A stretch of 64,000 bases of DNA from Actinotignum schaalii (GCF_000724605.1 NZ_CP008802.1:1240001-1304000), one strand, 5' to 3'. Positions 31,417 through 40,476 are shown, counted from the stretch's first letter. Made by a program: numbers and translations. Notes: generated by a model not told the origin, from the sequence alone.

Positions 31417-31872
31417 ATGATTATTTATTTTTCTGAAACTGGCTTCACTGAGGAAGCAGCCGAGCGCTTGCAGGGCGTTGTTGGCGGTGACATTGTGCGG
31501 ATTGCAGCAGCTCAGCCGTATACCGATGACGACTTGGATTGGCGGGTCGAGGATAGCCGGGCGAACCTGGAACAGCACGGAAAGCTCCCGGCCCCGGAAC
31601 TTGTGGAACCGGTCGATTTGGGCGGCGCCACGGAGGTGTTCCTCGGTTTCCCGATCTGGTGGGGTATCCCTCCGAAAGCGGTGGATAGCTTCTTAAACTC
31701 GCATGATTTGGGGAACGCGCGCGTGCACCCCTTCTGCACCTCCGGGAGTTCGCCGATGGACGAGGCAGAGGAGTACCTACGCTCCGCTTTTCCGAATATT
31801 AAGTGGACAGACGGATTGCGTTTCGACGATGGCCTGACCGAAGAAGATATCCGCTCCTGGGCCGATGCGTAG
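31417..31872 (+). CDS. flavodoxin-family protein
   Basis: A 151-aa FMN-binding protein of the short flavodoxin group. The phosphate loop is FSETGFTEEAAERL at residues 5-18, DWRVEDSRANLE follows, and the second FMN loop region is LGFPIWWGIPPKAVDSFL. Such proteins act as electron carriers or NAD(P)H-dependent reductases. The stop overlaps the start of the next lipoprotein gene by 8 nt, so the two are translationally coupled. Confidence 0.82.
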   Translation: MIIYFSETGFTEEAAERLQGVVGGDIVRIAAAQPYTDDDLDWRVEDSRANLEQHGKLPAPELVEPVDLGGATEVFLGFPIWWGIPPKAVDSFLNSHDLGNARVHPFCTSGSSPMDEAEEYLRSAFPNIKWTDGLRFDDGLTEEDIRSWADA

Positions 31873-32362
31873 TAGAACCACGGGCGCCGTCGCTGCACTT
31901 ATCGGAGCGCTCGGCACCCTCGGGACCCTCGCGGCCTGTTCCCGGGAATCACATCCCTCCTCCGATGAACTGGCAGTTTGCACCGGAACAGTGACACTTT
32001 CCCACCTCAACCTTCGCGGCCCCTACGGGGTTTCTTGGACGGTTGAGTTTGCGGAAGGCGACACGGCCACCTTGAGCTATAACGTTCCTGGTGACGGTGC
32101 GGATCTGAAGGAGGTCTATCGGGAATCTTTCCCGGTTGCTCCGCAGCTGCGGAAAGAGATGTGCGTGCAGGCTGCGATGACAAAAGAAGTCGAAACTCTG
32201 CCGAGAGGAGCGACCACCATCTGGGATCTACCGCCCGCAGGCTCCGGGAAAACCAGTGACGTGGAAGCCACTGCGCTCATGGAGCCGGTCATGCTCATGG
32301 TCACCGCGGAACGCCTGTGGGCCGCGAATGAGGCGTATGCGGAATACGCCAAGAACCGCTAG
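31865..32362 (+). CDS. uncharacterised lipoprotein, paralogue 1
   Basis: A 165-aa secreted lipoprotein with a signal peptide and lipobox LAAC (cysteine near residue 25). I do not recognise the family. It shares with the next gene the blocks CTGTVT, SWTVEFAEGDTATL, a Leu-Arg-Lys plus MC pair, PAGSGKT and a C-terminal EYAKNR. The two conserved mature cysteines could form a disulfide. Coupled to the flavodoxin gene, which hints at a shared redox role, though this is only context. Confidence 0.72.
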   Translation: MRSRTTGAVAALIGALGTLGTLAACSRESHPSSDELAVCTGTVTLSHLNLRGPYGVSWTVEFAEGDTATLSYNVPGDGADLKEVYRESFPVAPQLRKEMCVQAAMTKEVETLPRGATTIWDLPPAGSGKTSDVEATALMEPVMLMVTAERLWAANEAYAEYAKNR

Positions 32363-32506
32363 CGGAACCGCTTCATCAATCTCTTCACGCGAGAATCTTT
32401 ATTCAGCTAAACTCCAGATTGGGTAGCGGTGATTTACCTGGAATGCACCAACATCTCACAGGCCCATGCCCACCCCAGCTTCTCAAGGTAGAGAAAAGAG
32501 GATCCC

Positions 32507-33010
32507 ATGGTTAGCTTCTCCACGTTCACACGCAGCGGTGCCGCACTCGTGAGTATCGGTATTGCCTTGGCAATGAGTTCCTGCTCCTCGCAAGGGCAAG
32601 CCTCGCCAGAACAGATAGCAAAATGTACCGGCACTGTCACGGTGTCCCAACTTGGGGTACCTGAACCCGAAGGGTTTTCCTGGACAGTTACCTTTGAGAA
32701 AGATGACACTGCAACACTCACCTTCTCTGCCGGAGGGAAAGATACCCGGCTGACCGAGGTATACGAAGATTCGTTCACTGTTGATACCGAACTTCGCAAG
32801 AAGATGTGTGAAGCAGTTGCAGCTCAACCGACTGCGGAAGCTGAAGAATCAGGAGATTCCACGGTGGAATGGGATTTATCGCCAGCAGGCTCGGGTAAAA
32901 CCAGGGACAGCAAAGCCGACTTCCTCATGGGCCCGGTTCTCAAGATGATTCCCGAAAGCACGCTCCTGGCCGGATATGCGGCGCACGAAGAATACGCCAA
33001 GAATCGATAA
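32507..33010 (+). CDS. uncharacterised lipoprotein, paralogue 2
   Basis: A 167-aa lipoprotein with signal peptide and lipobox MSSC. It is clearly related to the preceding gene (shared CTGTVT, SWTV, DDTATLTF, LRKKMCE, PAGSGKT and a terminal EYAKNR), so the pair arose by tandem duplication. It is followed by a strong terminator. Function unknown. Confidence 0.72.
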   Translation: MVSFSTFTRSGAALVSIGIALAMSSCSSQGQASPEQIAKCTGTVTVSQLGVPEPEGFSWTVTFEKDDTATLTFSAGGKDTRLTEVYEDSFTVDTELRKKMCEAVAAQPTAEAEESGDSTVEWDLSPAGSGKTRDSKADFLMGPVLKMIPESTLLAGYAAHEEYAKNR

Positions 33011-33104
33011 GGAGCGCGCGGGGCGGCAGGCGCGGCGGCGTCGTTCTTAATACAGGACGACACGGAAACCACAGCCGCCACGGCGCGGACCAGAAACGGC
33101 AAAG

Positions 33105-33153
33105 CAGGCACCGCTGCCCAGTCTTCGGACCGGACGGCGGTGCCTGTTTTGTT
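33105..33153 (+). terminator. rho-independent terminator
   Basis: A perfect 10-bp stem (CAGGCACCGC 33105-33114, GCGGTGCCTG 33137-33146) with a 22-nt loop, followed by TTTTGTT. It ends the lipoprotein transcript; an AAA before the stem lets it also serve the convergent transporter. Confidence 0.8.
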
Positions 33154-33218
33154 CAAAAGCCCTCGCCATCACGTGCGTTACGAACGCGCGGCGCGAACGG
33201 GTGCAGAGCGAACGTGAA

Positions 33219-34661
33219 TTAGGCTTCCGCTCTTACTTCCTGCTCCAGATCAGCGGTAATAACCTTGCCCATGGTTTCCGGCGTGGACAGGCACGAGAGA
33301 ATCCCAAGCCCCATCATGATGGTGGTGAAGGTGAGCACCGGCAGCCAGCCGAAAGCGCCGGGCCGCACGATGATGGCGGCGATCATCGGGGTGAAGCCCA
33401 CGATAATATTGCCGAGCTGGGTGGATACCGCGTAGCCCGTCATGCGCAGGCGGGTCGGGAACATCTCGCTGTACATTGGCGCTTGCACCACATTTCCGCC
33501 GGCCAAGGTCAAGCCGATAATGAAGAGCAGCACGACGAGCAGCGGCACGTTCTTGAGCTGAATTGCCCAGAAGATCGCCGGGAACAGCACCACGAGGCTG
33601 AACATTGACATGAGGTACACCGGCCGGCGCCCGATCTTATCCGAGAGCGCAGCCCACACCGGTTGGATAGGTACACCGATTCCCATCGCCAGGGTCGCGA
33701 GCGCTAGCAACGTGGAACGCTCCCAGCCCCAGTAGGTGGTTCCGTAGTTGAGCATGTAGTTCGTGAGTAGCGCACCGGTAATCGCGTATTGACCCATCGC
33801 CATGACGCGAATGACTTGGCGCCAGTGGTTCTTGAAGAGGTCGCCGAGGCTCCCCTTATTGGTAGTAGCTTCGGTAGTTTTCTGGACCGGGTGCTGCGCG
33901 GTTGTGCCCTCGTTGCGGGCGAGTGCTTCGTATACTTCGCGCGGTTCGTCGGCCTTGACGCGTACCCACAGGGCGTAGAGCACCAGCGGGATGGCAACGA
34001 AGTAGGGGATCCTCCAGCCGCCACCGAGGAGGAATTCCTCGTCTTTGGATACCGGGATAAAAGCGGCGATGCCGAGCAACATACCAATAAGGAGCCCGTG
34101 CATGGTGAAAGCAACGAGGCGGCCGCGTTTCTCCGGCGGGGCCAGTTCAGAAGTCATCGCTGTGGATCCGGCTTGCTCGCCGCCCGCGGAGAAGCCCTGG
34201 ATCAGCCGCATCACAATCAAAATGACACCCGCGGCGGGGCCAACCGAATCATAGGAAGGCAAGAAACCGATAACCAGGGTTGCGAAGCCCATGAGCCCGA
34301 GAGTGAGGAGGAGAGTCTTCTTCCGACCCCACGCGTCGCCGAGATGGCCGAGCACAATAGCGCCGAGAGGCCGGGCCAAATATGCAACACCGAATGAGGC
34401 TAGCGAGGCGATATTAGCTAAGGTTGGATCCTCCCCGCCCCCGAAGAATACCGAGGGGAAGATGACTGCGGATGCGGTTCCGTACAGCCCGAAGTCGTAG
34501 TATTCGGCAACGGCGCCCCAAAAACCAGATTTCGCGGCTTTCTTGGCGGATTTCTCCAGGCTCACTTCCCCACCCGTCGCTCCGCTGGCTGCTGTTGATA
34601 CGACATTGTTATCCGACGGCGGTATCGGTCTGGTACCCGTTACCGTGTGTGGGTCCGTCAT
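33219..34661 (-). CDS. MFS transporter of the metabolite:H+ symporter family
   Basis: A 480-aa, 12-helix carrier of the MHS group (ProP, ShiA, KgtP, CitA relatives). The start of helix 1, SGFWGAVAEYYDFGLYGTASAVIFPSVFF, the loop HLGDAWGRKKTLL and the amphipathic MRLIQGFSAGGEQAG are diagnostic. Substrates of the family are organic acids, osmolytes or aromatic acids; which one cannot be told. Monocistronic. It carries a 40-residue polar N-terminal extension. Confidence 0.87.
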   Translation of the reverse strand: MTDPHTVTGTRPIPPSDNNVVSTAASGATGGEVSLEKSAKKAAKSGFWGAVAEYYDFGLYGTASAVIFPSVFFGGGEDPTLANIASLASFGVAYLARPLGAIVLGHLGDAWGRKKTLLLTLGLMGFATLVIGFLPSYDSVGPAAGVILIVMRLIQGFSAGGEQAGSTAMTSELAPPEKRGRLVAFTMHGLLIGMLLGIAAFIPVSKDEEFLLGGGWRIPYFVAIPLVLYALWVRVKADEPREVYEALARNEGTTAQHPVQKTTEATTNKGSLGDLFKNHWRQVIRVMAMGQYAITGALLTNYMLNYGTTYWGWERSTLLALATLAMGIGVPIQPVWAALSDKIGRRPVYLMSMFSLVVLFPAIFWAIQLKNVPLLVVLLFIIGLTLAGGNVVQAPMYSEMFPTRLRMTGYAVSTQLGNIIVGFTPMIAAIIVRPGAFGWLPVLTFTTIMMGLGILSCLSTPETMGKVITADLEQEVRAEA

Positions 34662-34823
34662 TGGTTATCCTTTCACGCAACGGTGCTGCTTCGCATCCGT
34701 TTATATGCGGTTATTCCTGAGCGTTCCTTTACGCCCATGCGATAGCGTAATGAGCTGCTCGCGCGGCGCGGCGCCACCCTAGGGGTGAATCAAGGTCCCT
34801 CCTCTCCCACTTTCAGACGAGTA

Positions 34824-34863
34824 GACTAGTCCCTGCTCACGGGGCGAATGCCCAATATTCGCC
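34824..34863. promoter_or_regulatory. two dyads upstream of the LuxR-type regulator
   Basis: GACTAGTC palindrome at 34824-34831 and GGCGAAT-N7-ATTCGCC at 34843-34863, the latter ending 19 bp before the start codon. The GACTAGTC palindrome recurs upstream of the neighbouring hydrolase gene (35761-35768, within GGACTAGTCC). Confidence 0.5.
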
Positions 34864-34882
34864 TGGCGGATGGTGATGTGGA

Positions 34883-35758
34883 ATGCGAACGAATCTACAA
34901 TTCTCACAGCGTTTGACGGATGCTATCCAGGCGCTCCACGCGGCCACGGACCGGCGCACCATCGCACGTTATGTGGTTGCCTTGCTGGCGGACGTGGCGC
35001 CGAATGCGGATTACATTTATTTCTACGCCTTTTTGCCGCGCCAGAACGTTTTCGCGGTTCTGGGGGTTTACGGCTTCCCTCACTACAATTCCACCCTCGT
35101 GGTGGAGGCGAATTCGCCTTTCGGGCGGACCCTCGGGCGGCGCGAACAGTACTGGGCCCGCACCCCGGCCGAGGTAGCCGAACTCTATTCTTTCCCCGCG
35201 GATTCTTCCCTGGCTTACGAGCGAATGAGCCCATTATTCCGCTTTGCTTCCGCGGCCACACACGCCTCCGCGATTATCCAACCCTGCATCATCGGGCAGG
35301 AGTTGCAGGGCACCCTATGGTTGGAATCCCATTCGCGCGCGGGGGCTTTCTCCGCCACGGATCGGACGCGGATTTCCCAGCTCTCCACGCTGGTCGCTTT
35401 GCTTCTGCGCGCCGCGCCCCAGGCAACTATTCTCAACTCCGATGGTTTAGCTGAGGTGTGGGATGTACTGCCAACCACCCCCACTCAGATCACCGCGGAA
35501 ACACCGGAAAATTCCGCCTCTGAAAATACGCCATCGCGAACCGCCTCAAGGCATGCCCCTGCTCTTACACTCCGAGAAAAGGACGTACTAACGCAGATCG
35601 CCCAGGGGTGCACGAATTCCGAGGCGGCTGCCGCCTTACATATTTCGATCAATACGGTGCGCAGCCATCGCCGCAGCCTCATGCGTAAATTCGGCACACA
35701 CAACGCGGTGGAGCTCCTGGATGCGGCCGCTCAATACGGATTCGAACCGAGGCGTTAA
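34883..35758 (+). CDS. GAF-domain LuxR-family transcriptional regulator
   Basis: A 291-aa protein. Residues 15-190 form a GAF-like sensor; residues 228-285 are a LuxR-type helix-turn-helix (LTLREKDVLTQIAQGCTNSEAAAALHIS, then INTVRSHRRSLMRKFG). The linker between them is Thr/Ser/Pro-rich. No phospho-acceptor domain is present, so it probably senses a small ligand directly. It lies 119 bp before a secreted-type hydrolase gene and shares an upstream palindrome with it. No good ribosome binding site is visible. Confidence 0.8.
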   Translation: MRTNLQFSQRLTDAIQALHAATDRRTIARYVVALLADVAPNADYIYFYAFLPRQNVFAVLGVYGFPHYNSTLVVEANSPFGRTLGRREQYWARTPAEVAELYSFPADSSLAYERMSPLFRFASAATHASAIIQPCIIGQELQGTLWLESHSRAGAFSATDRTRISQLSTLVALLLRAAPQATILNSDGLAEVWDVLPTTPTQITAETPENSASENTPSRTASRHAPALTLREKDVLTQIAQGCTNSEAAAALHISINTVRSHRRSLMRKFGTHNAVELLDAAAQYGFEPRR

Positions 35759-35759
35759 G

Positions 35760-35769
35760 GGACTAGTCC
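35760..35769. promoter_or_regulatory. GGACTAGTCC palindrome upstream of hydrolase
   Basis: A 10-bp perfect palindrome immediately after the regulator stop codon and 109 bp before the hydrolase start. Its 8-bp core equals the one before the LuxR-type gene. Confidence 0.45.
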
Positions 35770-35877
35770 GCGGGGCCGGGTGCGGAACGTCTTTTCACCC
35801 CCGCTGCGCCAAGCCGAGGCCAGGCCGGGCACTTAGGCTGACGATTGACCGCAGTCGGAGAGAATTTCGAGGGAGAA

Positions 35878-37455
35878 ATGATGAACGCACTAGCACTGAC
35901 CGTACCGGTTCCCGATGCCGCGGGCCCGATCCCCGCGACCGCTACCAGCCACCCATTTTCCAGCATGCGTTTCGCGCGCGAACCGCTAGATTTAGCCGCT
36001 TACGGTTATGTGGAGGAGGAATATTTCCTTTCCGGTAACGCGAATATTTACGGTTTTGCGCCAGAGCCAGATGCAAACGGTGCGGGCCGTGGTGGCCGCG
36101 GGGAACAGGCCGACGGCGCCCAGCCGGCGGCCTGCGTCGTCGTAGAAAAAGAAGGAATCCCGTATTGCACCCGCGTCCTGGTGCGGCGCCCGGCGGAGGG
36201 AAGTTCGGGCACGGCGTGGGTGTCGATTTCGAATGCCTCCCAGGGGTATGACATTGAAGATGATTGGCGGCGGGCCTGGGATTATGTGATGAGCAAGCGG
36301 CACACTTATGTATCCGTGACGGCCAAGCCCATCCAGATTTCCGCTTTGCAGACCTTTGATCCGGAGCGTTACGGGAAGCTGAGCTGGGGCGGAAAGCCGC
36401 GTCAGATTGATGCCGCGGAACCGGGCTGGAATCCGTTTATACAGCTCGACGAGTGCGAAGAGGGACTGGCGTGGGATGTGATCGCGCAGGTGTCTGCGTG
36501 GTTGCGCTCGCCGAACAGCCCTGTGAGGGTGGGGCGCGTTTTCCTCATGGGGCAGTCGCAATCCTCGGTGTATGCCAATACGTACCTCACGTATTTCCAT
36601 GATGTGCTGCGGCTGGCAAGCGGGGCGCATCCTTTCGATGGTTACGCTCCCGGGGTTGGATCGGTGTACGTCAAGGCGATTAACCAGAACGGGACCGGGG
36701 TTCCGCCCCGGATTCTGCGCACCTTGACCTTGGGTGGGACGGGGACCGGTACGGAGCGCCGCGGAGCTTTTGTATTTCACGTAGTGGAGCCGGCCCAGCT
36801 TGATGTGCCGATTATTAGCACTTCTTCGGAGGCCGATGTGAGCCTCTTCGGAGCGAGCCCCGAGTGCCTGCGCTTGGGAGACGGGCCACTGCGCCGGCAT
36901 TGGCACGTGAAGCGCTCCCAGCACTCCGATGCGCGTTCGCGGGTGATTCCGCAGAATTCGGAAGTGGTCAAGGCGAAGCGGCGCCCGCGCGAGATGGATA
37001 CGGCGTTCTTGGAGGCGCTGAGCGTGTTGCCCATCGAGCCGATTATTACCGGATCCATGGCCGCGGTGGAGAAGTGGGCTGCGGAGGGTGCACCTGCCGC
37101 GCCTTCTACCTGGTTCGATGCCGATGGCGACCGGTGGGTGCAGGTTGGTTCCGGTTTGCTTTCAGGCGGGATTGAAGTGGGCCTCCTGGCGCATCCCATT
37201 GCGGACTTCCTTCCGGGAGCGCCGGAGAATCCCGTATACGGTCTCATGACTCTGCACTCGCGCGAGTCGATTCTGGGGCGTTTTGCTTCCTTCGAGGACT
37301 ACCAGGCCGCCTGCGATGAGGTCGATGACGGGCTGGAAGGGGCCGGGTACCTTGAGTCTGTGGGCCGCCGCTTGCTCCATGCCGTGGAGCGCGAGCTATG
37401 GGAGCGCGCGGTGAACGGGGCGCCAGCTCCGTTAAGTTCACCGCAAGGGCGGTAA
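35878..37455 (+). CDS. large alpha/beta-hydrolase-domain protein
   Basis: A 525-aa protein of the Abhydrolase_10-like group, most of whose members are uncharacterised. The probable nucleophile is the first Ser of GQSQSS (in RVFLMGQSQSS, about residue 228), followed by SVYANTYLTYFHD and FDGYAPGVG; RRHWHVKRSQHSD may supply the His. An N-terminal insert of about 20 Gly/Ala/Asp residues precedes the core. GAGGGAG precedes tandem ATG codons. No signal peptide. It may be controlled by the GAF-LuxR gene upstream. Confidence 0.72.
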   Translation: MMNALALTVPVPDAAGPIPATATSHPFSSMRFAREPLDLAAYGYVEEEYFLSGNANIYGFAPEPDANGAGRGGRGEQADGAQPAACVVVEKEGIPYCTRVLVRRPAEGSSGTAWVSISNASQGYDIEDDWRRAWDYVMSKRHTYVSVTAKPIQISALQTFDPERYGKLSWGGKPRQIDAAEPGWNPFIQLDECEEGLAWDVIAQVSAWLRSPNSPVRVGRVFLMGQSQSSVYANTYLTYFHDVLRLASGAHPFDGYAPGVGSVYVKAINQNGTGVPPRILRTLTLGGTGTGTERRGAFVFHVVEPAQLDVPIISTSSEADVSLFGASPECLRLGDGPLRRHWHVKRSQHSDARSRVIPQNSEVVKAKRRPREMDTAFLEALSVLPIEPIITGSMAAVEKWAAEGAPAAPSTWFDADGDRWVQVGSGLLSGGIEVGLLAHPIADFLPGAPENPVYGLMTLHSRESILGRFASFEDYQAACDEVDDGLEGAGYLESVGRRLLHAVERELWERAVNGAPAPLSSPQGR

Positions 37456-37495
37456 TTTCGCCCGAGTTTCCGGTGCGGGAGGTGCGGCGTCGCCC

Positions 37496-38854
37496 TTAAT
37501 CCCGCTCACTCAAAGCACCGGTTTCTTCCAGGTAAGTCTCCCACTGCGGCGAGGCCGGAATGCGCCGGACCTGTGCGGAAGCCAGCATGGCGAAAGCCGC
37601 GAGCGCGGTGGGAAGGGCGAAGGCACTCTGGGTGAGTTCCCAGCCCAGAGTGCCGATGCCCCAGCCCGCGAGCGCCGGGGCGAAAGCGGCCGCGCCGGAG
37701 GAGAAGAACTGGCTGACCGACCCGACGCGGCCCATGAGCTCGTTGGGCGTCATGAGCGTGATGAGGCCCATAACGGCCGCGTTGACGGCGGGAATAATGA
37801 GACCCATCAGCGCGTACATCGCGCCGATCCACCCCAGGCCAGGCAGGAAGGGCACAAGGGCGACGACGCCGGCGCACAGGAGGAATCCCGCCACGATGAG
37901 CACTCCGGAGGGAACCCGGGCAACCACTTTGGCGGCGACCATGGCCCCGGCGAGCGCCCCGCAACCGAGCGCGGTGGCGAGCAGGCCGATAAGCGCGGGC
38001 GTGACTCCGCGGCTAGCAAGGCCGAGGGTCACGCTCATCATCATGCCGGCCAAGCCCAGGTTGAGCAGGCAGGCACAGATGAGGAGCACGCGCACGGCGG
38101 TGCGGTCCCATATCCAGCGCAGGGATTCGTTGAATTCCGCGAGCGCGCGAGAGAGGCGGCCGGCGCGTGCGGAACCTTCTGAGCTCTCGCGGCGCCCAGG
38201 CCGGTAATCCCCGCGCATGCGCAGCGTTGCCACCATGCTCGCCACCTGCCCGATGATTTGCGCGAGGGCCGGAACGTAGAGGTTGATAGCGAGCAATGCC
38301 CCGCCGGCCGGGCCGGTGGCCAGAGTGACGGCGGCGTCGCGCCCTTGATTTGCGGCCACGGCGTTGGGCAGTAAACGCCCGGGCACCACCTGTTTGAGCA
38401 TGGAATTGGAAGCCGGGGAGAGCAGCGAATTGCGCAAGCGATCCAGGAAAGCAAGTGCGGCAAGATTCGCCACGTTCGCCGTGCCGGTGAGGAGAAATGC
38501 CACTAGCGCCACCTGCGCGAGCACGCCCAGGCCGGAGGAAACCAGGCGCAGGGTGCGCCGGTTGTGGCGGTCGGCCAAAACTCCGCCGGGAAGGATGCCC
38601 AGCAGGGTGCCCGCCCCTTGGAAAAAGCCCACGGTTCCAGCATGCACTGGCGAGCCAGTCACGGCCAGGCAGACCAGCGGGAAAGCGAACATCGCAATGC
38701 CGGCGCCCAGGTCCTGGAGAAGGTCGCCGGCAAACCAGGCTCGGTATTCGCGCGAAGCCCAGATGGTGGCCGGTTCACGCTCTGAGGCGGGCACCTGATT
38801 TTCGGCGGTCACCTGATCCGTTACTGTGACTGGCGCATTTGCCGTGCTTGACAT
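37496..38854 (-). CDS. MFS exporter, DHA3-type
   Basis: A 452-aa, 12-helix major facilitator of the group containing enterobactin and macrolide exporters: DLLQDLGAGIAMFAFPLV in helix 1, ADRHNRRTLRLVS in the 2-3 loop, LDRLRNSLLSPASNSMLKQVVP in helix 4. The start is set at 38854, where AAGGAG lies 7 nt upstream. It is divergent from an ArsR-like gene, with a 24-bp near-palindrome inside its promoter. Likely a repressed efflux pump for a small toxic molecule. Confidence 0.85.
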   Translation of the reverse strand: MSSTANAPVTVTDQVTAENQVPASEREPATIWASREYRAWFAGDLLQDLGAGIAMFAFPLVCLAVTGSPVHAGTVGFFQGAGTLLGILPGGVLADRHNRRTLRLVSSGLGVLAQVALVAFLLTGTANVANLAALAFLDRLRNSLLSPASNSMLKQVVPGRLLPNAVAANQGRDAAVTLATGPAGGALLAINLYVPALAQIIGQVASMVATLRMRGDYRPGRRESSEGSARAGRLSRALAEFNESLRWIWDRTAVRVLLICACLLNLGLAGMMMSVTLGLASRGVTPALIGLLATALGCGALAGAMVAAKVVARVPSGVLIVAGFLLCAGVVALVPFLPGLGWIGAMYALMGLIIPAVNAAVMGLITLMTPNELMGRVGSVSQFFSSGAAAFAPALAGWGIGTLGWELTQSAFALPTALAAFAMLASAQVRRIPASPQWETYLEETGALSERD

Positions 38855-38901
38855 GCATTCTCCTTGCCTATTTTTGGCCATTTCCCTGACTTCCACCTCC
38901 C

Positions 38902-38931
38902 ACTATAATTGCGCAACATATATTGCGCAAT
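38902..38931 (-). promoter_or_regulatory. MFS exporter promoter with embedded ArsR-type operator
   Basis: On the minus strand: -35 TTGCGC (38925-38930), 17-bp spacer, -10 TATAGT (38902-38907). The region 38908-38931 is a 24-bp palindrome with 11 of 12 half-site bases matching, made of two TTGCGCAA units (38909-38916, 38923-38930). A plus-strand TATAAT (38904-38909) overlaps it. A bound dimer would block the exporter promoter. Confidence 0.75.
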
Positions 38932-38979
38932 AGTTGTTGCGAATGTAGGACAGTCGGGCACTCCAGCTACAATGAACCC

Positions 38980-39657
38980 ATGGCTTCATCTGACGGCACC
39001 CCCGAATCGAGCAGCACCGCACCGGGGACCACCACTACAGAAACGGCGACTCGCCTCAACCGCGAACAGCTGCGGGCGCTTTCTCACCCGGTTCGTTTAA
39101 GTTTACTTCACACCCTGAGCCGCCTAGGCCATGCGCGCGCTGCTGACCTGGCCGAAGAGCTGGACCTACCCGCCAATTCCATGAGTTACCACCTGCGGAT
39201 TCTGGCTCGCGGCGGCCTGATTCGTGAGGATCCCACCCAGGCGCGCGATAAGCGGGATCGGGTGTGGACGCTTACCTCCCCGCGCATGGCCACCGATTCC
39301 AGCCTGCCCAATCCGGAATACTCCAAAAGCGTGACCGCGGCCGGCACCGCAATTTTGGAGTGGGCCACTTCGCTGTGGCTGGCCGCGATGACCGCGCGCA
39401 CCAATCACCCGGAGGAGCGGCCATTATTCACCAGTTTGCACCCGGCAGAAGTCCTCCTCACCCGCGAGCAAGCTGCCGATCTTTCCAAGAAAATGTACGA
39501 GCTCGTGGAGGAATACCGGGTGGATAATGAGGCGGCCGCAGCGGACCGCCAAGAAGGCGCCACCGCGGAAAATGCCGCGGAAGACACCGCGGACGATGCC
39601 ACGCCTTTCGTCACCCTGCAGGCCATCATTCCGCGCAGTCCCCACAAAGATTCTTAG
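38980..39657 (+). CDS. ArsR-like winged-helix regulator
   Basis: A 225-aa protein. Residues 30-105 form the winged helix (LRALSHPVRLSLLHTLSRLG, ARAADLAEELDLPANSMSYHL); the C-terminal half is an Ala/Glu-rich region with no metal-binding Cys pair. The start is set at ATG 38980; TACAAT ends 7 nt before it, which suggests a leaderless mRNA. Divergent from the MFS exporter, which it probably represses through the TTGCGCAA dyad. Confidence 0.82.
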   Translation: MASSDGTPESSSTAPGTTTTETATRLNREQLRALSHPVRLSLLHTLSRLGHARAADLAEELDLPANSMSYHLRILARGGLIREDPTQARDKRDRVWTLTSPRMATDSSLPNPEYSKSVTAAGTAILEWATSLWLAAMTARTNHPEERPLFTSLHPAEVLLTREQAADLSKKMYELVEEYRVDNEAAAADRQEGATAENAAEDTADDATPFVTLQAIIPRSPHKDS

Positions 39658-39720
39658 CCAACATCAAGCCGTATCGCGGAACATCACAACACGGGAACCT
39701 CCCCTAGCGGACAGCGAAAG

Positions 39721-40401
39721 CTAATACGCCTCCAGCCGCAGCTCACCGGCGAAAACCCCGCGGGTGCGCAGTAGGGTTTTCCCGCTATCATCCCCGCTCA
39801 CCCAGGAAAGGCAGAGCACCCCGCTCCCCGGCTCCACTTCGAGCACTTCGGCATCATCCGCGCTGGCGGTGCCGTGCGCGAGCGTGAGCTGCGTCGTCAT
39901 TAAATGGTAACCGTAGGCATTTTCGAGGCAATCCCGCACCGGGCGACTGAGATCCTCAGAAAGAAGATCTGGGAAATGCTTGGCGTCGATATGGGTTTCT
40001 TCGACGCCGCGCACACCAGGCCCGGTGCGCAGCTGGCGGATGAGGTACACAAATTCACCGGCATCCAGGCCGAAAGCTTCCCGCTGGGCGGAGCTGGCCC
40101 GCTGCAAAGCGCAGCCAATAAGTTCAGTATCGAGCCGAGTACGCAGATGATCCTCAAGGCTAGGTAGCGGTTCGCGCGTTTTTTCCGGGGGTGGGGCCGC
40201 CACAAAAGTACCCTTCCCCGGAATGCCGACGGTACGCCCCTCCTGGGCGAGCAGAGTGAGTGCGCGGCGCACCGTCATGGGGGCCACGTCCATTTTGCGC
40301 GAAAGCTCCAGTTCGCTATCGAGTTTTGCACCGGGTTGCAGCGTTGCAATGGTTGCGAGGAGACTTTCGTACACGGCTGCATATTTCGGCTTCATGGCCA
40401 T
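39721..40401 (-). CDS. GntR-family regulator, HutC type
   Basis: A 226-aa regulator. The N-terminal winged helix (YAAVYESLLATIATLQPGAKL, then SRKMDVAPMTVRRALTLLAQEG) is followed by an UTRA ligand-binding domain (residues 75-220). Two Met codons lie at the start (40401, 40395). It is divergent from the double-hydrolase gene; an array of ACCCTAG/CTAGGGT half-sites lies between the two. A sugar or acyl-sugar effector would fit its target operon, by inference. Confidence 0.87.
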   Translation of the reverse strand: MAMKPKYAAVYESLLATIATLQPGAKLDSELELSRKMDVAPMTVRRALTLLAQEGRTVGIPGKGTFVAAPPPEKTREPLPSLEDHLRTRLDTELIGCALQRASSAQREAFGLDAGEFVYLIRQLRTGPGVRGVEETHIDAKHFPDLLSEDLSRPVRDCLENAYGYHLMTTQLTLAHGTASADDAEVLEVEPGSGVLCLSWVSGDDSGKTLLRTRGVFAGELRLEAY

Positions 40402-40436
40402 TATTATTACCTAGATCTCACCACGAAAGGCGCCCG

Positions 40437-40476
40437 CACCCTAGACGACCTAGGGTGATGTTTATTACCCTAGGGT
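40437..40476. promoter_or_regulatory. GntR operator array
   Basis: Two dyads in a row: CACCCTAG-ACGAC-CTAGGGTG (40437-40457) and the 10-bp palindrome ACCCTAGGGT (40467-40476). They share the ACCCTAG half-site and lie between the GntR gene and the hydrolase-transporter operon. Confidence 0.7.
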
